Of a stretch of DNA of 26,180 nt, positions 6,806-15,929 are shown in pieces. A program made the position numbers and the translations under genes. Below the pieces are notes generated by a model. It was not told where the DNA came from and searched no databases. It was given only the letters and a program-made list of their open reading frames with translations. Origin of the DNA: Labilithrix sp. (GTDB lineage: Bacteria; Myxococcota; Polyangia; Polyangiales; Polyangiaceae); NCBI GenBank assembly GCA_028287035.1, contig JAQBQL010000097.1, positions 1 through 26,180 on the forward strand, in the 5' to 3' direction. Every line of letters starts with the position of its first letter. Position 1 is the first letter of the stretch.

Positions 6806-8551
6806 ATGCGCATCGCCGCCATCTGTCTCCCCGAGCTCCGCGTCGAGCTGGTGCGCGCGTCCGGCGAGGGCGAGGGCACCGGCCCCGGCGAGCCACTCGC
6901 CATCGTCGTCGCGCCCGAGCCGCTCACCGAGGCGAAGCTGCTCGGCAACACGCGGCTCGACGTGGTGTCGGCCGAGGCGCGGGCGCTCGGCGTGCTGCCC
7001 GGTCAGACCATCGCGTCGGCACGGGCCCGCGCGTCGTCGCTGGTGGTGCGCGTGGTCCGGCCCGATGCGGTGCGGGGCGTGCTCGCGCGCCTCGCCGAGG
7101 TGGCGCTCGCGTTCGGCGCCACGGTCTCGTTCGCGACCGCGAGCGACGCCGTCGACTCCGCGGGCGACGTGGTGTGGGTCGACGTGACGGGCTGCGCGCA
7201 CCTGCACGCGCCCGATCGTGGTCGGGCTGGCGAACGCGGCGAACGCAGCGACGACGGCGAGGCTCGCGACGTGCGCAGCGAGGGCGAGATGGTGCTCGGC
7301 TCGCGGCTCGCGCAGGTGTTCGCCGGGCTCGGTCACACGTGCGCGGTCGCCATCGCCGACGGGCCGCGCATCGCCGCCATCGTCGCGCGCGTCGCCGCCG
7401 GGGCGAGGGCCGCCGCGATCGCGGCCTCGACCATGCAGACCGTCCGCTCGATGCGCGATCGCCGCCTCCAGCACAACCGCGCTGACGACGGGCTCGCAGT
7501 CGTCGTGGTGCCGCCCGGCAAGAACGCGGCGGCCATGGCGCCGCTGCCCGTCTCGGTGCTGCCGCTGTCACCAGACGAGGTGCGGTGGCTCTCCAAGGTG
7601 GGCGTGTCCACGATTGCCGAGCTGAGGGCGCTGCCCCGGTCGGCGCTGGCGACGCGTCTCGGCTCGCGCGCTGCCGTTGTGCTGTGCCTGAGCGAGGGGG
7701 ACGATCGCGCGCCGCTCACCGCGTACACGCCGCCCGAGATCCCGGAAGAGGGCACGACCTTCGAGTACGGCGTCGAGGGCGCAGAGGCGCTCACGTTCGT
7801 CGCGAAGATGCTCGCCGATCGCCTCGCGGCGCGGCTCGCCGGCCGCGCGGTGGCGGCCTCGCGGCTCGAGCTGGACCTCGCGCTCGACGTCGCGCTGCTG
7901 CGCAGCCAGGACGGCGACGCGAGCGAGCGCGTGCAGCGAATCGCGGTCGAGCTGCCGCAGCCCCTGTCGTCGGCCGCGGACCTCCTCGCGGCGCTCCGTC
8001 CGAAGATCGAGCGCGTGACGCTCCGCGCGCCGGTCCTCGGCGCGAAGCTGCGCGCCGCGTCGCTCGTACGAAAGCCGCAGGCCGCGCTCTCGCTCTTCGA
8101 GCCGCAGCCGAAGGCCGAGCGCGCGCTCCCGCGGCTCGTCGCGGAGCTCGCGTCGGACCTCGGCGAGACCGCGGTGGGCAAGCTCGCGCTCGGTGACGCG
8201 TGGCTCCCCGAGGATCGGTCGTTGTTCGTGCGGCTCGGCGCGGGGACGGCGGCGCAGGCGAAGCCGCGGGGGCGTGGCCCCACCGACCGCACGCAGCTCC
8301 GCCGTCACATGCTGGCGAGCGTCCCCGAGCCGACGCGCATCCTCACCGAGCCGCAGCCGGTCTCGCGTGACGCGGTGAAGATCGTCCGGCACCTCTCGCG
8401 CCTCGAGGCGGTCGACTGGTGGAAGCACCTGCCCGGCGAGGGCCCGAAGAAGGGCGTCGACTACGTGCACGCGTGGGTGGACGACGGCGCCGCATGGGTC
8501 GAGATCGATCGCGCGAGCGGCGCGGCGCGGGTCCGTGGCTGGTTCGACTGA
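6806..8551 (+). CDS. imuB: ImuB, catalytically degenerate Y-family polymerase-like protein
   Basis: DinB/UmuC-superfamily homologue of 581 aa. In characterised systems ImuB is an inactive Y-family relative that bridges ImuA, DnaE2 and the beta clamp. The start at 6806 is well supported by AGGGAAGGGA 6-15 bases upstream. The N-terminus MRIAAICLPELRVELV carries Cys where active Y-family enzymes have the first metal-binding Asp, and the palm motif reads VDVTGCAHLH at about 130, without the usual acidic pair. A helix-hairpin-helix-like segment (WLSKVGVSTIAELRALP, about 263-280) and little-finger region follow. QAALSLF (about 426-432) is a plausible beta-clamp-binding peptide. The Trp/Asp-rich C-terminal end (VDWWKHLP ... 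RVRGWFD) is typical of the ImuB-type tail. The gene ends 13 bases before the dnaE2 start. Confidence 0.88.
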   Translation: MRIAAICLPELRVELVRASGEGEGTGPGEPLAIVVAPEPLTEAKLLGNTRLDVVSAEARALGVLPGQTIASARARASSLVVRVVRPDAVRGVLARLAEVALAFGATVSFATASDAVDSAGDVVWVDVTGCAHLHAPDRGRAGERGERSDDGEARDVRSEGEMVLGSRLAQVFAGLGHTCAVAIADGPRIAAIVARVAAGARAAAIAASTMQTVRSMRDRRLQHNRADDGLAVVVVPPGKNAAAMAPLPVSVLPLSPDEVRWLSKVGVSTIAELRALPRSALATRLGSRAAVVLCLSEGDDRAPLTAYTPPEIPEEGTTFEYGVEGAEALTFVAKMLADRLAARLAGRAVAASRLELDLALDVALLRSQDGDASERVQRIAVELPQPLSSAADLLAALRPKIERVTLRAPVLGAKLRAASLVRKPQAALSLFEPQPKAERALPRLVAELASDLGETAVGKLALGDAWLPEDRSLFVRLGAGTAAQAKPRGRGPTDRTQLRRHMLASVPEPTRILTEPQPVSRDAVKIVRHLSRLEAVDWWKHLPGEGPKKGVDYVHAWVDDGAAWVEIDRASGAARVRGWFD

Positions 8552-8564
8552 TAGAATGTGACCC

Positions 8565-11500
8565 GTGGGTACGCGGATCCGTATCGACCCGTCGACGCGC
8601 ACGCCCGTCGCCGACGAGAGCGCGCTCGCCGGCGTTGCGCAGGAGCTCATCGCCCTCCGCGAGAGCATCGCGTCGCGTCCGAGCGCCTACGTCGAGCTCA
8701 CGACGCGCACGAACTTCAGCTTCCTCGCCGGCGCGACGCCGCCCGAGCTCATGGTCTTCCGCGCCGCCGAGCTCGGGTACGACGCCATCGCCATCACCGA
8801 TCGTGACGGCCTCTACGGCATCGTCCGCGCCCACGAGGAGGGCGAGCGCCAGAAGGTGCGCATCATCGTCGGCTGCGAGCTCACGCTCGAGCGCGAGGGG
8901 CTCGACGTGCCCGACATCCCGGGAAAGCCGACGACACTCACCGTCCTCGTCGAGAACCACAGGGGGTACACGAACCTCTGCAAGATCCTGACGGAGAGCC
9001 ATCGGCGCCATCCCAAGTCGCAGCCGACGAAGCGCGCCGAGAACCTCGAGGAGGACGAGCTCCCGAAGAACACGTTTGCCGGCGTGCCGCTCGCCTACGT
9101 CTGCCAGCACAGCGAGGGGCTCTGGGCGCTCGCCGACGCGACGCTCCCCATCGGCGAGCTGCACCGCTGCTTCGGGGCAAGGCTCTCGATCGCCGTCCAC
9201 CTCCACAAGGATGGCGAGGACCGCGCGCGCGTCACCCGCTCGCTCGACGTCGCGCGCACGCACGGCGTCCCGCTCTGCGCGACCAACCGCGTGCTCTACG
9301 CGAACCCCGCCGACAAGCCGGTCTTCGACATCCTGCATTGCATCCGCGAGGGCAAGACGCTCGACGAGGCGGGCCGTGAGCTCCTGCCGAACACCGAGGG
9401 TCACCTGAAGAGCGAGGAAGAGATGCTCCGCCTCTTCTCGCTGCACCCCGACTGGCTGGCGCGCGCGCGGCTCGTCGCCGACCGCTGCCGCTTCTCGATG
9501 AAGGAGCTCTCGTACCGGTTCCCCTACGAGATCTCCGACCTCGTGCACCGCGACTTCCATCACGCCGAGAGCCGCGAGACCGCCGACGAGGCGCTCCGCC
9601 GGCTCACCTGGGACGGCGCGCGCGATCGTTACCAGGGCGACGTGCCCGAGAAGGTGGGCCAGCAGCTCGAGAAGGAGCTCGCGCTCATCGAGAAGCTCGA
9701 GGTCGCGCCGTACTTCCTCTCGGTGCGCGCCATCATCGACATGGCGCGGCGGCGCGACATCCTCTGCCAGGGCCGCGGCAGCGCGGCGAACAGCGCGGTC
9801 TGCTACTGCCTCGGCATCACCGCGGTCGACCCCGCGCGCTCGAACATGCTCTTCGAGCGGTTCCTCTCGGCCGAGCGCCGCGAGCCGCCCGACATCGACG
9901 TCGACTTCGAGCACGAGCGCCGCGAGGAGGTGATCCAGGAGATCTACGAGACCTTCGGCCGCGACCGCGCCGCGATGGTGTGCGAGATCATCAGCTACCG
10001 CGCGAAGAGCGCCCTCCGCGAGGTCGGCAAGGTGTTCGGGTTCTCGCTCGAGCAGGTCGAGCGGCTCGCCGGCGTCGTGACGTGGTGGGACGGCGTCTCG
10101 GCGGTCAGCGAGTCGCGGCTGAAGGCGATCGGCTTCTCGGCGTCCGACCCCCGGGTGCGACGCACCGTGGCGCTCGCCCGCGCCATCCAGGGCTTCCCGC
10201 GGCACCTGTCGATTCACGTCGGCGGCTTCGTCCTGTCGGCGCAGGACCTGTCCGAGGTGGCGCCCGTCGAGCCCGCGACGATGGACGCGCGCACCATCGT
10301 CCCCTGGGACAAGGACGACATCGACACGCTCGGCTTCTTCAAGATCGACGTGCTCGGGCTCGGCATGCTGACCGCCATCCGGCGCTGCATGGATCTCGTG
10401 AGGGAGGGCGCCGCCGCCGACCCTTCGTATGCCTTGCCGCGCGTCGTCACCGGCACCGCCATCGAGCGGCTCGCCAGCATCCCGCCCGAGGACCCCGAGG
10501 TGTACGAGTCGCTCTGCCGCGCCGATACGGTCGGCGTGTTCCAGATCGAGAGCCGCGCGCAGATGGCGATGCTGCCCCGGCTGCGCCCGACCACCTTCTA
10601 CGATCTCGTCGTCGAGGTCGCCATCGTGCGACCCGGTCCGATCCAGGGCGGCATGGTCCATCCCTACCTGCGTCGGAAGAACGGGGAGGAGAAGGCGGAC
10701 CCGCCGCATCCCATCCTCGCGCCGATCCTCGAGCGGACGCTCGGCGTGCCGCTCTTCCAGGAGCAGGTCATGCAGATCGCGATCGTGGGCGCCGGCTACA
10801 GCGGCGGCGAGGCCGATCGCCTGCGCCGCGACATGGCCGCGTGGCGGAAGACGGGCTCGCTCGAGAAGCACCGGCAGCGCCTGCTCGACGGCTTCGCGGA
10901 GCGCGGCATCTCGCAGGCCTTCGGCGAGCAGCTGTACAAGCAGATCCACGGCTTCGGCGAGTACGGCTTCCCGGAGAGCCATGCCGCCAGCTTCGGGCTC
11001 CTCGTGTACGCGAGCGCGTGGCTCAAGGTGCACTACCCGGCGGAGTTCGCGGCCGCGCTGATCAACAGCCAGCCCATGGGCTTCTACTCGCCGTCGACGA
11101 TCCTTCAGGACGCGCAGCGCCACGGCGTCCCGCTCGCGCCCCTCGACGTCGGCGTGAGCGGCTGGGACTGCGCCTGCTTCCGTCCGGATCCGCAGCGACC
11201 AACCTGGATCAGGCTGGGGCTCCGCCTCGTGAACGGCCTCGGCGAGGACGCGGGCCGGCGCATTGAGCGCGCGCGTGCGGCGCGCCCCTTCGAGAGCCTC
11301 GAGGACCTCACGGCGCGCGCCGCGCTCGGCAAGAAGGAGCTCGTGGCGCTCGCCGAATCGGGCGCTCTCGACGAGCTCACGGGCGGCCGTCGCGAGGCGC
11401 TCTGGAAGGTGGTCGCGCCGCGCGAGAAGGGGCTCTTCGAGGGCATCGAGGCGGAGGAGCCGCGACCCGCGCTGAAGCGGATGACGCGCGCCGAGCAGCT

Positions 11501-11984
11501 CGTGCTCGACTACGAACGCACCGGCGTGTCGGTGTCCGACCATCCCTTGCGGCTGCTGCGCCCGCGCCTTCCGAAGAAGACGCTCTCGTCCCGTGACCTC
11601 CTCACCCAGAAGTCGGGCGCGAGGGTCAGCGTCGCCGGGCTCGTCATCTGCCGCCAGCGTCCCGGCACCGCGAGCGGGGTCGTCTTCGTGACGATGGAGG
11701 ACGAGTTCGGGTTCTCGAACCTCGTGCTCTGGTCACGCGTCTTCGAGGACAACCGCCTCGTCGCTACCGGCTCGCGTCTGCTCATGGTGCACGGGCGCAT
11801 CGAGCGCAGCGACGACAAGCAGCGCGCGGCTGCGCCGCTCCGCCAGGCGAGCGAGGGCGAGGAAGAGGCGCCCGTCGTGACGACGTCGCCGCCCCAGAGC
11901 GTCATCTACGTCATCGCCGACCGGCTCGAGCGGCTCGACGGGCTGCTCCCTTCGATGGGCAGCATGAGCCGCGACTTCCACTGA
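8565..11984 (+). CDS. dnaE2: Error-prone DNA polymerase III alpha subunit DnaE2 (ImuC)
   Basis: C-family polymerase of 1139 aa, the catalytic subunit of the ImuA-ImuB-DnaE2 mutasome that copies past lesions. The start is a GTG at 8565 without a clear ribosome site, probably coupled to imuB. An N-terminal PHP domain (about 41-270) starts VELTTRTNFSFLAGA; its first metal-binding histidines are replaced, as is common in DnaE2. The polymerase core has GRGSAANS (about 404-411), PPDIDVDF with catalytic D443 and D445, HLSIHVGGFVLS (about 547-558) and KIDVLGLGML with D595. Later come the helix-hairpin-helix-type segment, YERTGVSVSDHPL (about 984) and an OB-fold (about 1018-1085, VSVAGLVICRQRPGTASG). 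Length is slightly above the usual 1050-1100, mainly through an N-terminal extension of about 40 residues. Replicative DnaE1 is excluded by the size, neighbours and degenerate PHP motif. Confidence 0.95.
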   Translation: MGTRIRIDPSTRTPVADESALAGVAQELIALRESIASRPSAYVELTTRTNFSFLAGATPPELMVFRAAELGYDAIAITDRDGLYGIVRAHEEGERQKVRIIVGCELTLEREGLDVPDIPGKPTTLTVLVENHRGYTNLCKILTESHRRHPKSQPTKRAENLEEDELPKNTFAGVPLAYVCQHSEGLWALADATLPIGELHRCFGARLSIAVHLHKDGEDRARVTRSLDVARTHGVPLCATNRVLYANPADKPVFDILHCIREGKTLDEAGRELLPNTEGHLKSEEEMLRLFSLHPDWLARARLVADRCRFSMKELSYRFPYEISDLVHRDFHHAESRETADEALRRLTWDGARDRYQGDVPEKVGQQLEKELALIEKLEVAPYFLSVRAIIDMARRRDILCQGRGSAANSAVCYCLGITAVDPARSNMLFERFLSAERREPPDIDVDFEHERREEVIQEIYETFGRDRAAMVCEIISYRAKSALREVGKVFGFSLEQVERLAGVVTWWDGVSAVSESRLKAIGFSASDPRVRRTVALARAIQGFPRHLSIHVGGFVLSAQDLSEVAPVEPATMDARTIVPWDKDDIDTLGFFKIDVLGLGMLTAIRRCMDLVREGAAADPSYALPRVVTGTAIERLASIPPEDPEVYESLCRADTVGVFQIESRAQMAMLPRLRPTTFYDLVVEVAIVRPGPIQGGMVHPYLRRKNGEEKADPPHPILAPILERTLGVPLFQEQVMQIAIVGAGYSGGEADRLRRDMAAWRKTGSLEKHRQRLLDGFAERGISQAFGEQLYKQIHGFGEYGFPESHAASFGLLVYASAWLKVHYPAEFAAALINSQPMGFYSPSTILQDAQRHGVPLAPLDVGVSGWDCACFRPDPQRPTWIRLGLRLVNGLGEDAGRRIERARAARPFESLEDLTARAALGKKELVALAESGALDELTGGRREALWKVVAPREKGLFEGIEAEEPRPALKRMTRAEQLVLDYERTGVSVSDHPLRLLRPRLPKKTLSSRDLLTQKSGARVSVAGLVICRQRPGTASGVVFVTMEDEFGFSNLVLWSRVFEDNRLVATGSRLLMVHGRIERSDDKQRAAAPLRQASEGEEEAPVVTTSPPQSVIYVIADRLERLDGLLPSMGSMSRDFH

Positions 11985-12034
11985 GCTGGAGCTCGGGCGT
12001 GTGACGCTGTCGTGACGGCGCGAAGTGGGGGCTT

Positions 12035-12054
12035 TCTTTTCGCGCGCGAAAAGA
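12035..12054. promoter_or_regulatory. Perfect 20-bp palindrome between dnaE2 and the diguanylate cyclase gene
   Basis: TCTTTTCGCGCGCGAAAAGA is its own reverse complement. It ends 13 bases before the GTG of the diguanylate cyclase gene and 51 bases after the dnaE2 stop. It could form a hairpin with the CGCG loop, but no T-run follows on either strand, so an operator for a dimeric regulator is at least as likely as a terminator. Confidence 0.55.
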
Positions 12055-12067
12055 GGCATGCTGGAGC

Positions 12068-13063
12068 GTGGCGATGGGTTCGCAGCGAACGCTCGACGTG
12101 CTCCTCCAGCTGACCGCTCAGCTGACCGAGGACCGGCCCCTCGAGGAGTTCCTGAAGGCGGTAACCGACGCGACGCGGGACCTCCTCGAGGCCGACCACG
12201 CGTCGCTCCGGCTGCTCGACACGTCGCGAACCGCCCTCCTCTCGGGCGCCCGCTCCGGCACCGGGGAGGACGACCGGCCCATGAGCTTCCGCCGCGGCGA
12301 GGGGATCCTCGGCTGGGTCGTCGAGCACGGTGAGCCGGCGCGCATCGGCGACGCCGAGCACGACTCACGGTGGCTCCAGGCGGCGAAGGACCAGTCGTTC
12401 TCGGTGAAGTCGATCATGGCCGAGCCCCTCTGGTCGAGCGGCGAGGTCATCGGCGTCCTGTCCGTCACGGCGCCGGCCGAGAACGCCTTCAGCGAGGAGG
12501 ACCAGCTGCTGCTCCGGCTGCTCGCGAACTGCTCGGCGCCGCCCATCGAGCGCGCGCGCCTCCGCCGCCTCGCGATGTTCGACGACATCACGATGGCCTT
12601 CAACCATCGCTATCTCGGGCCGCGCCTGACGGAGGAGATGGAGCGGGCGAGCCGCTCGATGGATGACGTCAGCATTCTCTACATGGATCTCGACCACTTC
12701 AAGTCGGTCAACGATCAGCACGGCCACGCCGTCGGCGACCGCGTGCTCAAGCTCTTCGCCGAGCGCGTCCGGAAGGCGGTCCGCCGGATCGATGTCCTCG
12801 TCCGCCGCGGCGGCGAGGAGTTCGTCCTCATCATGCCGCTCACCGGCGCGACGCAGGCGCTCGCCACCGGCCATCGCATCCAGCAGACGCTCGGCGCCGA
12901 CCCCTTCGAGATGGAGGGGGGCCTTCGCGTCCGGCAGACCGTCTCGATCGGGGTCGCCACGTGGGACAAGCGCGAGACCCCCGAGCAGCTCGAGAAGCGC
13001 GCCGACGCGGCCATGTACCGGGCGAAGCGCCTCGGCCGTAACCGCGTCGTCGTCGCGACCTGA
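12068..13063 (+). CDS. GAF-GGDEF diguanylate cyclase
   Basis: Soluble sensor enzyme of 331 aa predicted to make cyclic di-GMP from two GTP. A GAF domain spans about 8-165 (FRRGEGILGWVVEHGEPARIGD ... IMAEPLWSSGEVIGVLSV). The GGDEF domain spans about 170-331: FDDITMAFNHRYL at its start, YMDLDHFKSVND (206-216) with metal-binding Asp, the active site GGEEF at 248-252, and VSIGVAT near 296. The inhibitory I-site RRID (239-242) sits exactly five residues before GGEEF, so product inhibition is expected. All catalytic residues look intact. The start is GTG 12068; ATG 12074 is equally possible. It reads in the same direction as dnaE2, 83 bases downstream, with the 20-bp palindrome between them, and converges with the M16 gene 7 bases away. 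Confidence 0.93.
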   Translation: MAMGSQRTLDVLLQLTAQLTEDRPLEEFLKAVTDATRDLLEADHASLRLLDTSRTALLSGARSGTGEDDRPMSFRRGEGILGWVVEHGEPARIGDAEHDSRWLQAAKDQSFSVKSIMAEPLWSSGEVIGVLSVTAPAENAFSEEDQLLLRLLANCSAPPIERARLRRLAMFDDITMAFNHRYLGPRLTEEMERASRSMDDVSILYMDLDHFKSVNDQHGHAVGDRVLKLFAERVRKAVRRIDVLVRRGGEEFVLIMPLTGATQALATGHRIQQTLGADPFEMEGGLRVRQTVSIGVATWDKRETPEQLEKRADAAMYRAKRLGRNRVVVAT

Positions 13064-13070
13064 GCGCCGC

Positions 13071-14468
13071 CTAGTCGCGGTCGAAAGGCTGGACCTCGTG
13101 CGACTTCAGGTTCGGGATCGCGGCGATGACCTTGTCGAGGATCTCGCTGGCGGTACCGACGACCACGACGACCAGGTTGTCGGGCGAGAGGCGCTCCTTC
13201 ACCGAGGCGTTCGCGCTCTCGAGCGTGACGCCGCGAACGTGATCGAGGTAGCGGGTGTGGTAGTCGGCCGGCAGATCGAGCAGCTCGACCTCGAGCGACT
13301 GTCCGAGCCGCTTCGGCGCCGTGTCGATCTCGAACGCGTGCGAGCGAACGAGGTAGTTCTTGATGAACGCGAGCTCCCGCGGCGTCACGCCCTTCTGCGT
13401 GAAGTCCTCGAGGAGCTGGAGCTCGAGCTCGACGCACGGCGCGCAGTCGCTCGCGCCCGGCGCTGCGCCCATGGTGAACGCGTGGCGGCGCCGCTCGATG
13501 GCGAGCCGCGCGCTGGTGCCGTACGACCACCCGCGCTTGCTGCGGATCTCGCGCATCATGCGCGAGGTGAAGGTTCCGCCGAAGATGGCGGTCGCCGTCA
13601 CGAGGGCATGGTGATCCGGGTCGCGTGCGTGCGTGCCGAGCGTGCCGATCAGGATCTGGGTCTGCGTGCGCTCGGGCTTGTCGACGAAGTAGAGCGACCG
13701 CCCGGACACGAGCGTGGGCTCCGGCACCACCGTCTCGACGTGAGGACCCTCGGGGAGCGCCGTCACCAGGGCGGCGCCGAACGACTTCGCCTCGTCCTCG
13801 GTGATGGCGCCGGCGAAGCCGATGACCACGTCGGCTTGCACGAAGCGCTCCTTGTGCGTTCGCACGACCTCGTCCCGCGTGATGCTCTCGACCATCGCGG
13901 GGCGGCCCGAGGCGGTGCGCGAGTAGGGGTGGCCGGCGAAGAGGGCGCGACGGAAGGCGAGCCCAGCGAGCGCGCGATCGCTGTCACGCGCCTCGAGCAG
14001 CTCGGCGAGCGTCTCGCGCTTGAGACGCGCGAGCTCGTCGGGGTCGAAGGTCGGGGTGCTCAGCACGCGTCCCATGAGCTCGAGGAACGGCGCGAGGTTG
14101 CGCCGGATCACCTGCGCGTGGAGGCTGATGGTCGACGGACCGACGTCGAATCCGAACTCGCCGCCGAGGCGGTCGACGGCGCTCTCGAGCTCGGCCGAGG
14201 TGAGCCCCGCGCAGCCGCGGCGCATCATGCGCGCGGTCATGCGGGAGAGGCCGTCCTTGCCGATCGGATCGGCGAGCGCGCCGCTCCGCACCGACAGCGA
14301 GAGCGAGACCAGCGGTACCGCGGTCGAGGGCTCGACGAAGCCGACGGCTCCGCCAGGGAGCTCGAACCGCGTGCTCGCGTGGTGGCCGGACGGACGCGGG
14401 ACGGCGCTCTTCTTCTTGTTCGGCGTCCCGGCGGGCGCGTTCTCGGGCTTCGCTACTTCGGCGGTCAT
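13071..14468 (-). CDS. M16 family peptidase-like subunit lacking the zinc motif
   Basis: M16B (pitrilysin/processing peptidase) family protein of 465 aa. The segment that should carry HxxEH reads GLSRMTARMMRRG (74-86), so this subunit cannot bind the catalytic zinc. It keeps the Arg/Tyr region of the second lobe (MMREIRSKRGWSYGT, 304-318), which in the family binds the substrate end. With the zinc-bearing partner encoded just upstream, this fits an obligate heterodimer in which each chain supplies part of the active site. The start ATG (14466-14468) overlaps the TGA of the partner gene by 4 bases, which indicates translational coupling and near-equal synthesis. The N-terminus is Lys/Pro-rich with no signal peptide, so a cytoplasmic location is likely unless the export signal is atypical. 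Confidence 0.92.
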   Translation of the reverse strand: MTAEVAKPENAPAGTPNKKKSAVPRPSGHHASTRFELPGGAVGFVEPSTAVPLVSLSLSVRSGALADPIGKDGLSRMTARMMRRGCAGLTSAELESAVDRLGGEFGFDVGPSTISLHAQVIRRNLAPFLELMGRVLSTPTFDPDELARLKRETLAELLEARDSDRALAGLAFRRALFAGHPYSRTASGRPAMVESITRDEVVRTHKERFVQADVVIGFAGAITEDEAKSFGAALVTALPEGPHVETVVPEPTLVSGRSLYFVDKPERTQTQILIGTLGTHARDPDHHALVTATAIFGGTFTSRMMREIRSKRGWSYGTSARLAIERRRHAFTMGAAPGASDCAPCVELELQLLEDFTQKGVTPRELAFIKNYLVRSHAFEIDTAPKRLGQSLEVELLDLPADYHTRYLDHVRGVTLESANASVKERLSPDNLVVVVVGTASEILDKVIAAIPNLKSHEVQPFDRD

Positions 14469-15883
14469 TCGGCGGCCTGTCCGGCGGGGATCGCGGCGTC
14501 GCCGCTGCCCTCGCTCTTGTCGGGGATGACGTGCACGATGGTGCGCGCGTCGAGCGTGAGATAGCGGCGCGCGGCGGTCCGCAGCTCGCCGGCGCTGACG
14601 CGGCGGTAGGCCTCGAGCCGGCGGAAGGCGGCGGCCGGATCGCCGAGCACCGTGTCGTTGAAGCCGATCTGCTCGGCCTTGCCGCTCGCCGTCTCGAGCG
14701 ACTGCACGAGGCCGAGCTCGAGGCGTGCCTTGGCGCGCACGAGCTCCTCCTCGGTGACGGGCTCCTCGCACACCTTCCTGAGCTCCTCGTCGACGCGCCC
14801 GAGCACCGTCTCGCGGGTCACGCCCGGCCGCGCCGTGAAGTACATCTCGTAGAGGCCGGGGTCGCGGAACGTCGAGACCCAGCCGCGCAGCTCGGTGCAG
14901 ACCTCGTGCGTCGTGACGAGCTGCTTGTACATGCGGGACGCGCGCCCGCCGTAGAGCACCTCGTTGAGGAGCGAGAGCGCCGCGTGGTCGGCGTCGCCGA
15001 GTGCCGGCCCATGGAAGCCGAGAAGGATCTTCTCGCTGGCCGTCGGCTTCTTGAGGAGGACCTCGCGGTTCTCGAGCTGCGCCGGCTCGGGCGTCGTGTC
15101 CTCCTCGGGGATGATCGAGGCCGGGATGCTCGCGTAGGCGTCGCGCACCTTCTCGAGCACGTCCTTCTCGTTCACGTCGCCGCAGATGACGACGGTGGCG
15201 TTGTTCGGCGCGTAGTACGTCTTGTAGAACGCCACGCAGTCATCGGGCGTGAAGTTCTCGATGTCGACCATCCAGCCGATGGTGGGCCAGTGGTAGGGGT
15301 GCTTCGTGAACGCGGTCTTGTAGAGGACCTCGTTGGCGATGCCCTCGACGTCGTCGTCGACGCGCATGCGCCGCTCGTTCGCGACGACCTCCTTCTCGCT
15401 CACGATCTGCGGCTCGCGGAGGACGAGCTTCGCCATGCGGTTCGACTCGAGCTTCACGGCCAGGGCGAAGCGGTCCTTGGGCAGCGACTCGTAGTAGTAG
15501 GTCCAGTCGAGCCAGGTCGCGGCGTTCGACTCCGCGCCGTTCTCCTCGAGCTTGCGGTCGAACTCGCCCGCCTTCAGCCCCTCGCTCTCGTTGAACATGA
15601 GGTGCTCGAACAGGTGCGCGAGGCCCGTCTTGCCGGGCTTCTCGTGGCGCGAGCCGACGCGGAACCACGTGAAGTAGCTCATCACGGGCGCGCTCTTGTC
15701 GACGAGCACCAGAACGCGCAGCCCGTTGCCGAGGCGGAAGCGGTGGACGTGCGGGACCTCACCGCCCAGCGAGGCGGCCCCGAGGTCGACGAACGGCACC
15801 GAACCTTCGTAGGTCCACCGCTCCACGTCGGCCTTGGCCTTCTCGTTCACCCGCGCGGTCAGCGCCGCGATCTTCTGGGACAT
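14465..15883 (-). CDS. M16 family zinc metallopeptidase, catalytic subunit
   Basis: M16B family peptidase of 472 aa. The inverted zinc motif HLFEH (90-94) and a third ligand E170 in VVANERRMR, about 76 residues later, are all present. The second lobe (YGGRASRMYKQLVTTHEVCTELRGW) lacks the Tyr found in the partner subunit, which complements the division of labour in the pair. No signal peptide is evident: the N-terminus is MSQKIAALTARVNEKAKAD. Known family members cleave short unfolded peptides within a closing two-lobed chamber; the substrate here is unknown. It is transcribed 46 bases after the SUKH/propeller gene on the same strand, so all three may be one transcript. Confidence 0.93.
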   Translation of the reverse strand: MSQKIAALTARVNEKAKADVERWTYEGSVPFVDLGAASLGGEVPHVHRFRLGNGLRVLVLVDKSAPVMSYFTWFRVGSRHEKPGKTGLAHLFEHLMFNESEGLKAGEFDRKLEENGAESNAATWLDWTYYYESLPKDRFALAVKLESNRMAKLVLREPQIVSEKEVVANERRMRVDDDVEGIANEVLYKTAFTKHPYHWPTIGWMVDIENFTPDDCVAFYKTYYAPNNATVVICGDVNEKDVLEKVRDAYASIPASIIPEEDTTPEPAQLENREVLLKKPTASEKILLGFHGPALGDADHAALSLLNEVLYGGRASRMYKQLVTTHEVCTELRGWVSTFRDPGLYEMYFTARPGVTRETVLGRVDEELRKVCEEPVTEEELVRAKARLELGLVQSLETASGKAEQIGFNDTVLGDPAAAFRRLEAYRRVSAGELRTAARRYLTLDARTIVHVIPDKSEGSGDAAIPAGQAAE

Positions 15884-15929
15884 GACCCCGACTTTCAGGC
15901 CCCCGGCGAGGCCCTGTCAAGGCGCGATG

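Noticed and set aside
8343..11543. 1066-codon open frame antisense to dnaE2
   Set aside because: Low-complexity Arg/Ala/Glu/Leu shadow of a G/C-rich gene; dnaE2 on the other strand has all family motifs.
13064..13070. Terminator between the convergent diguanylate cyclase and M16 genes
   Set aside because: Only 7 bases separate them and no stem-loop with a T-run is seen.
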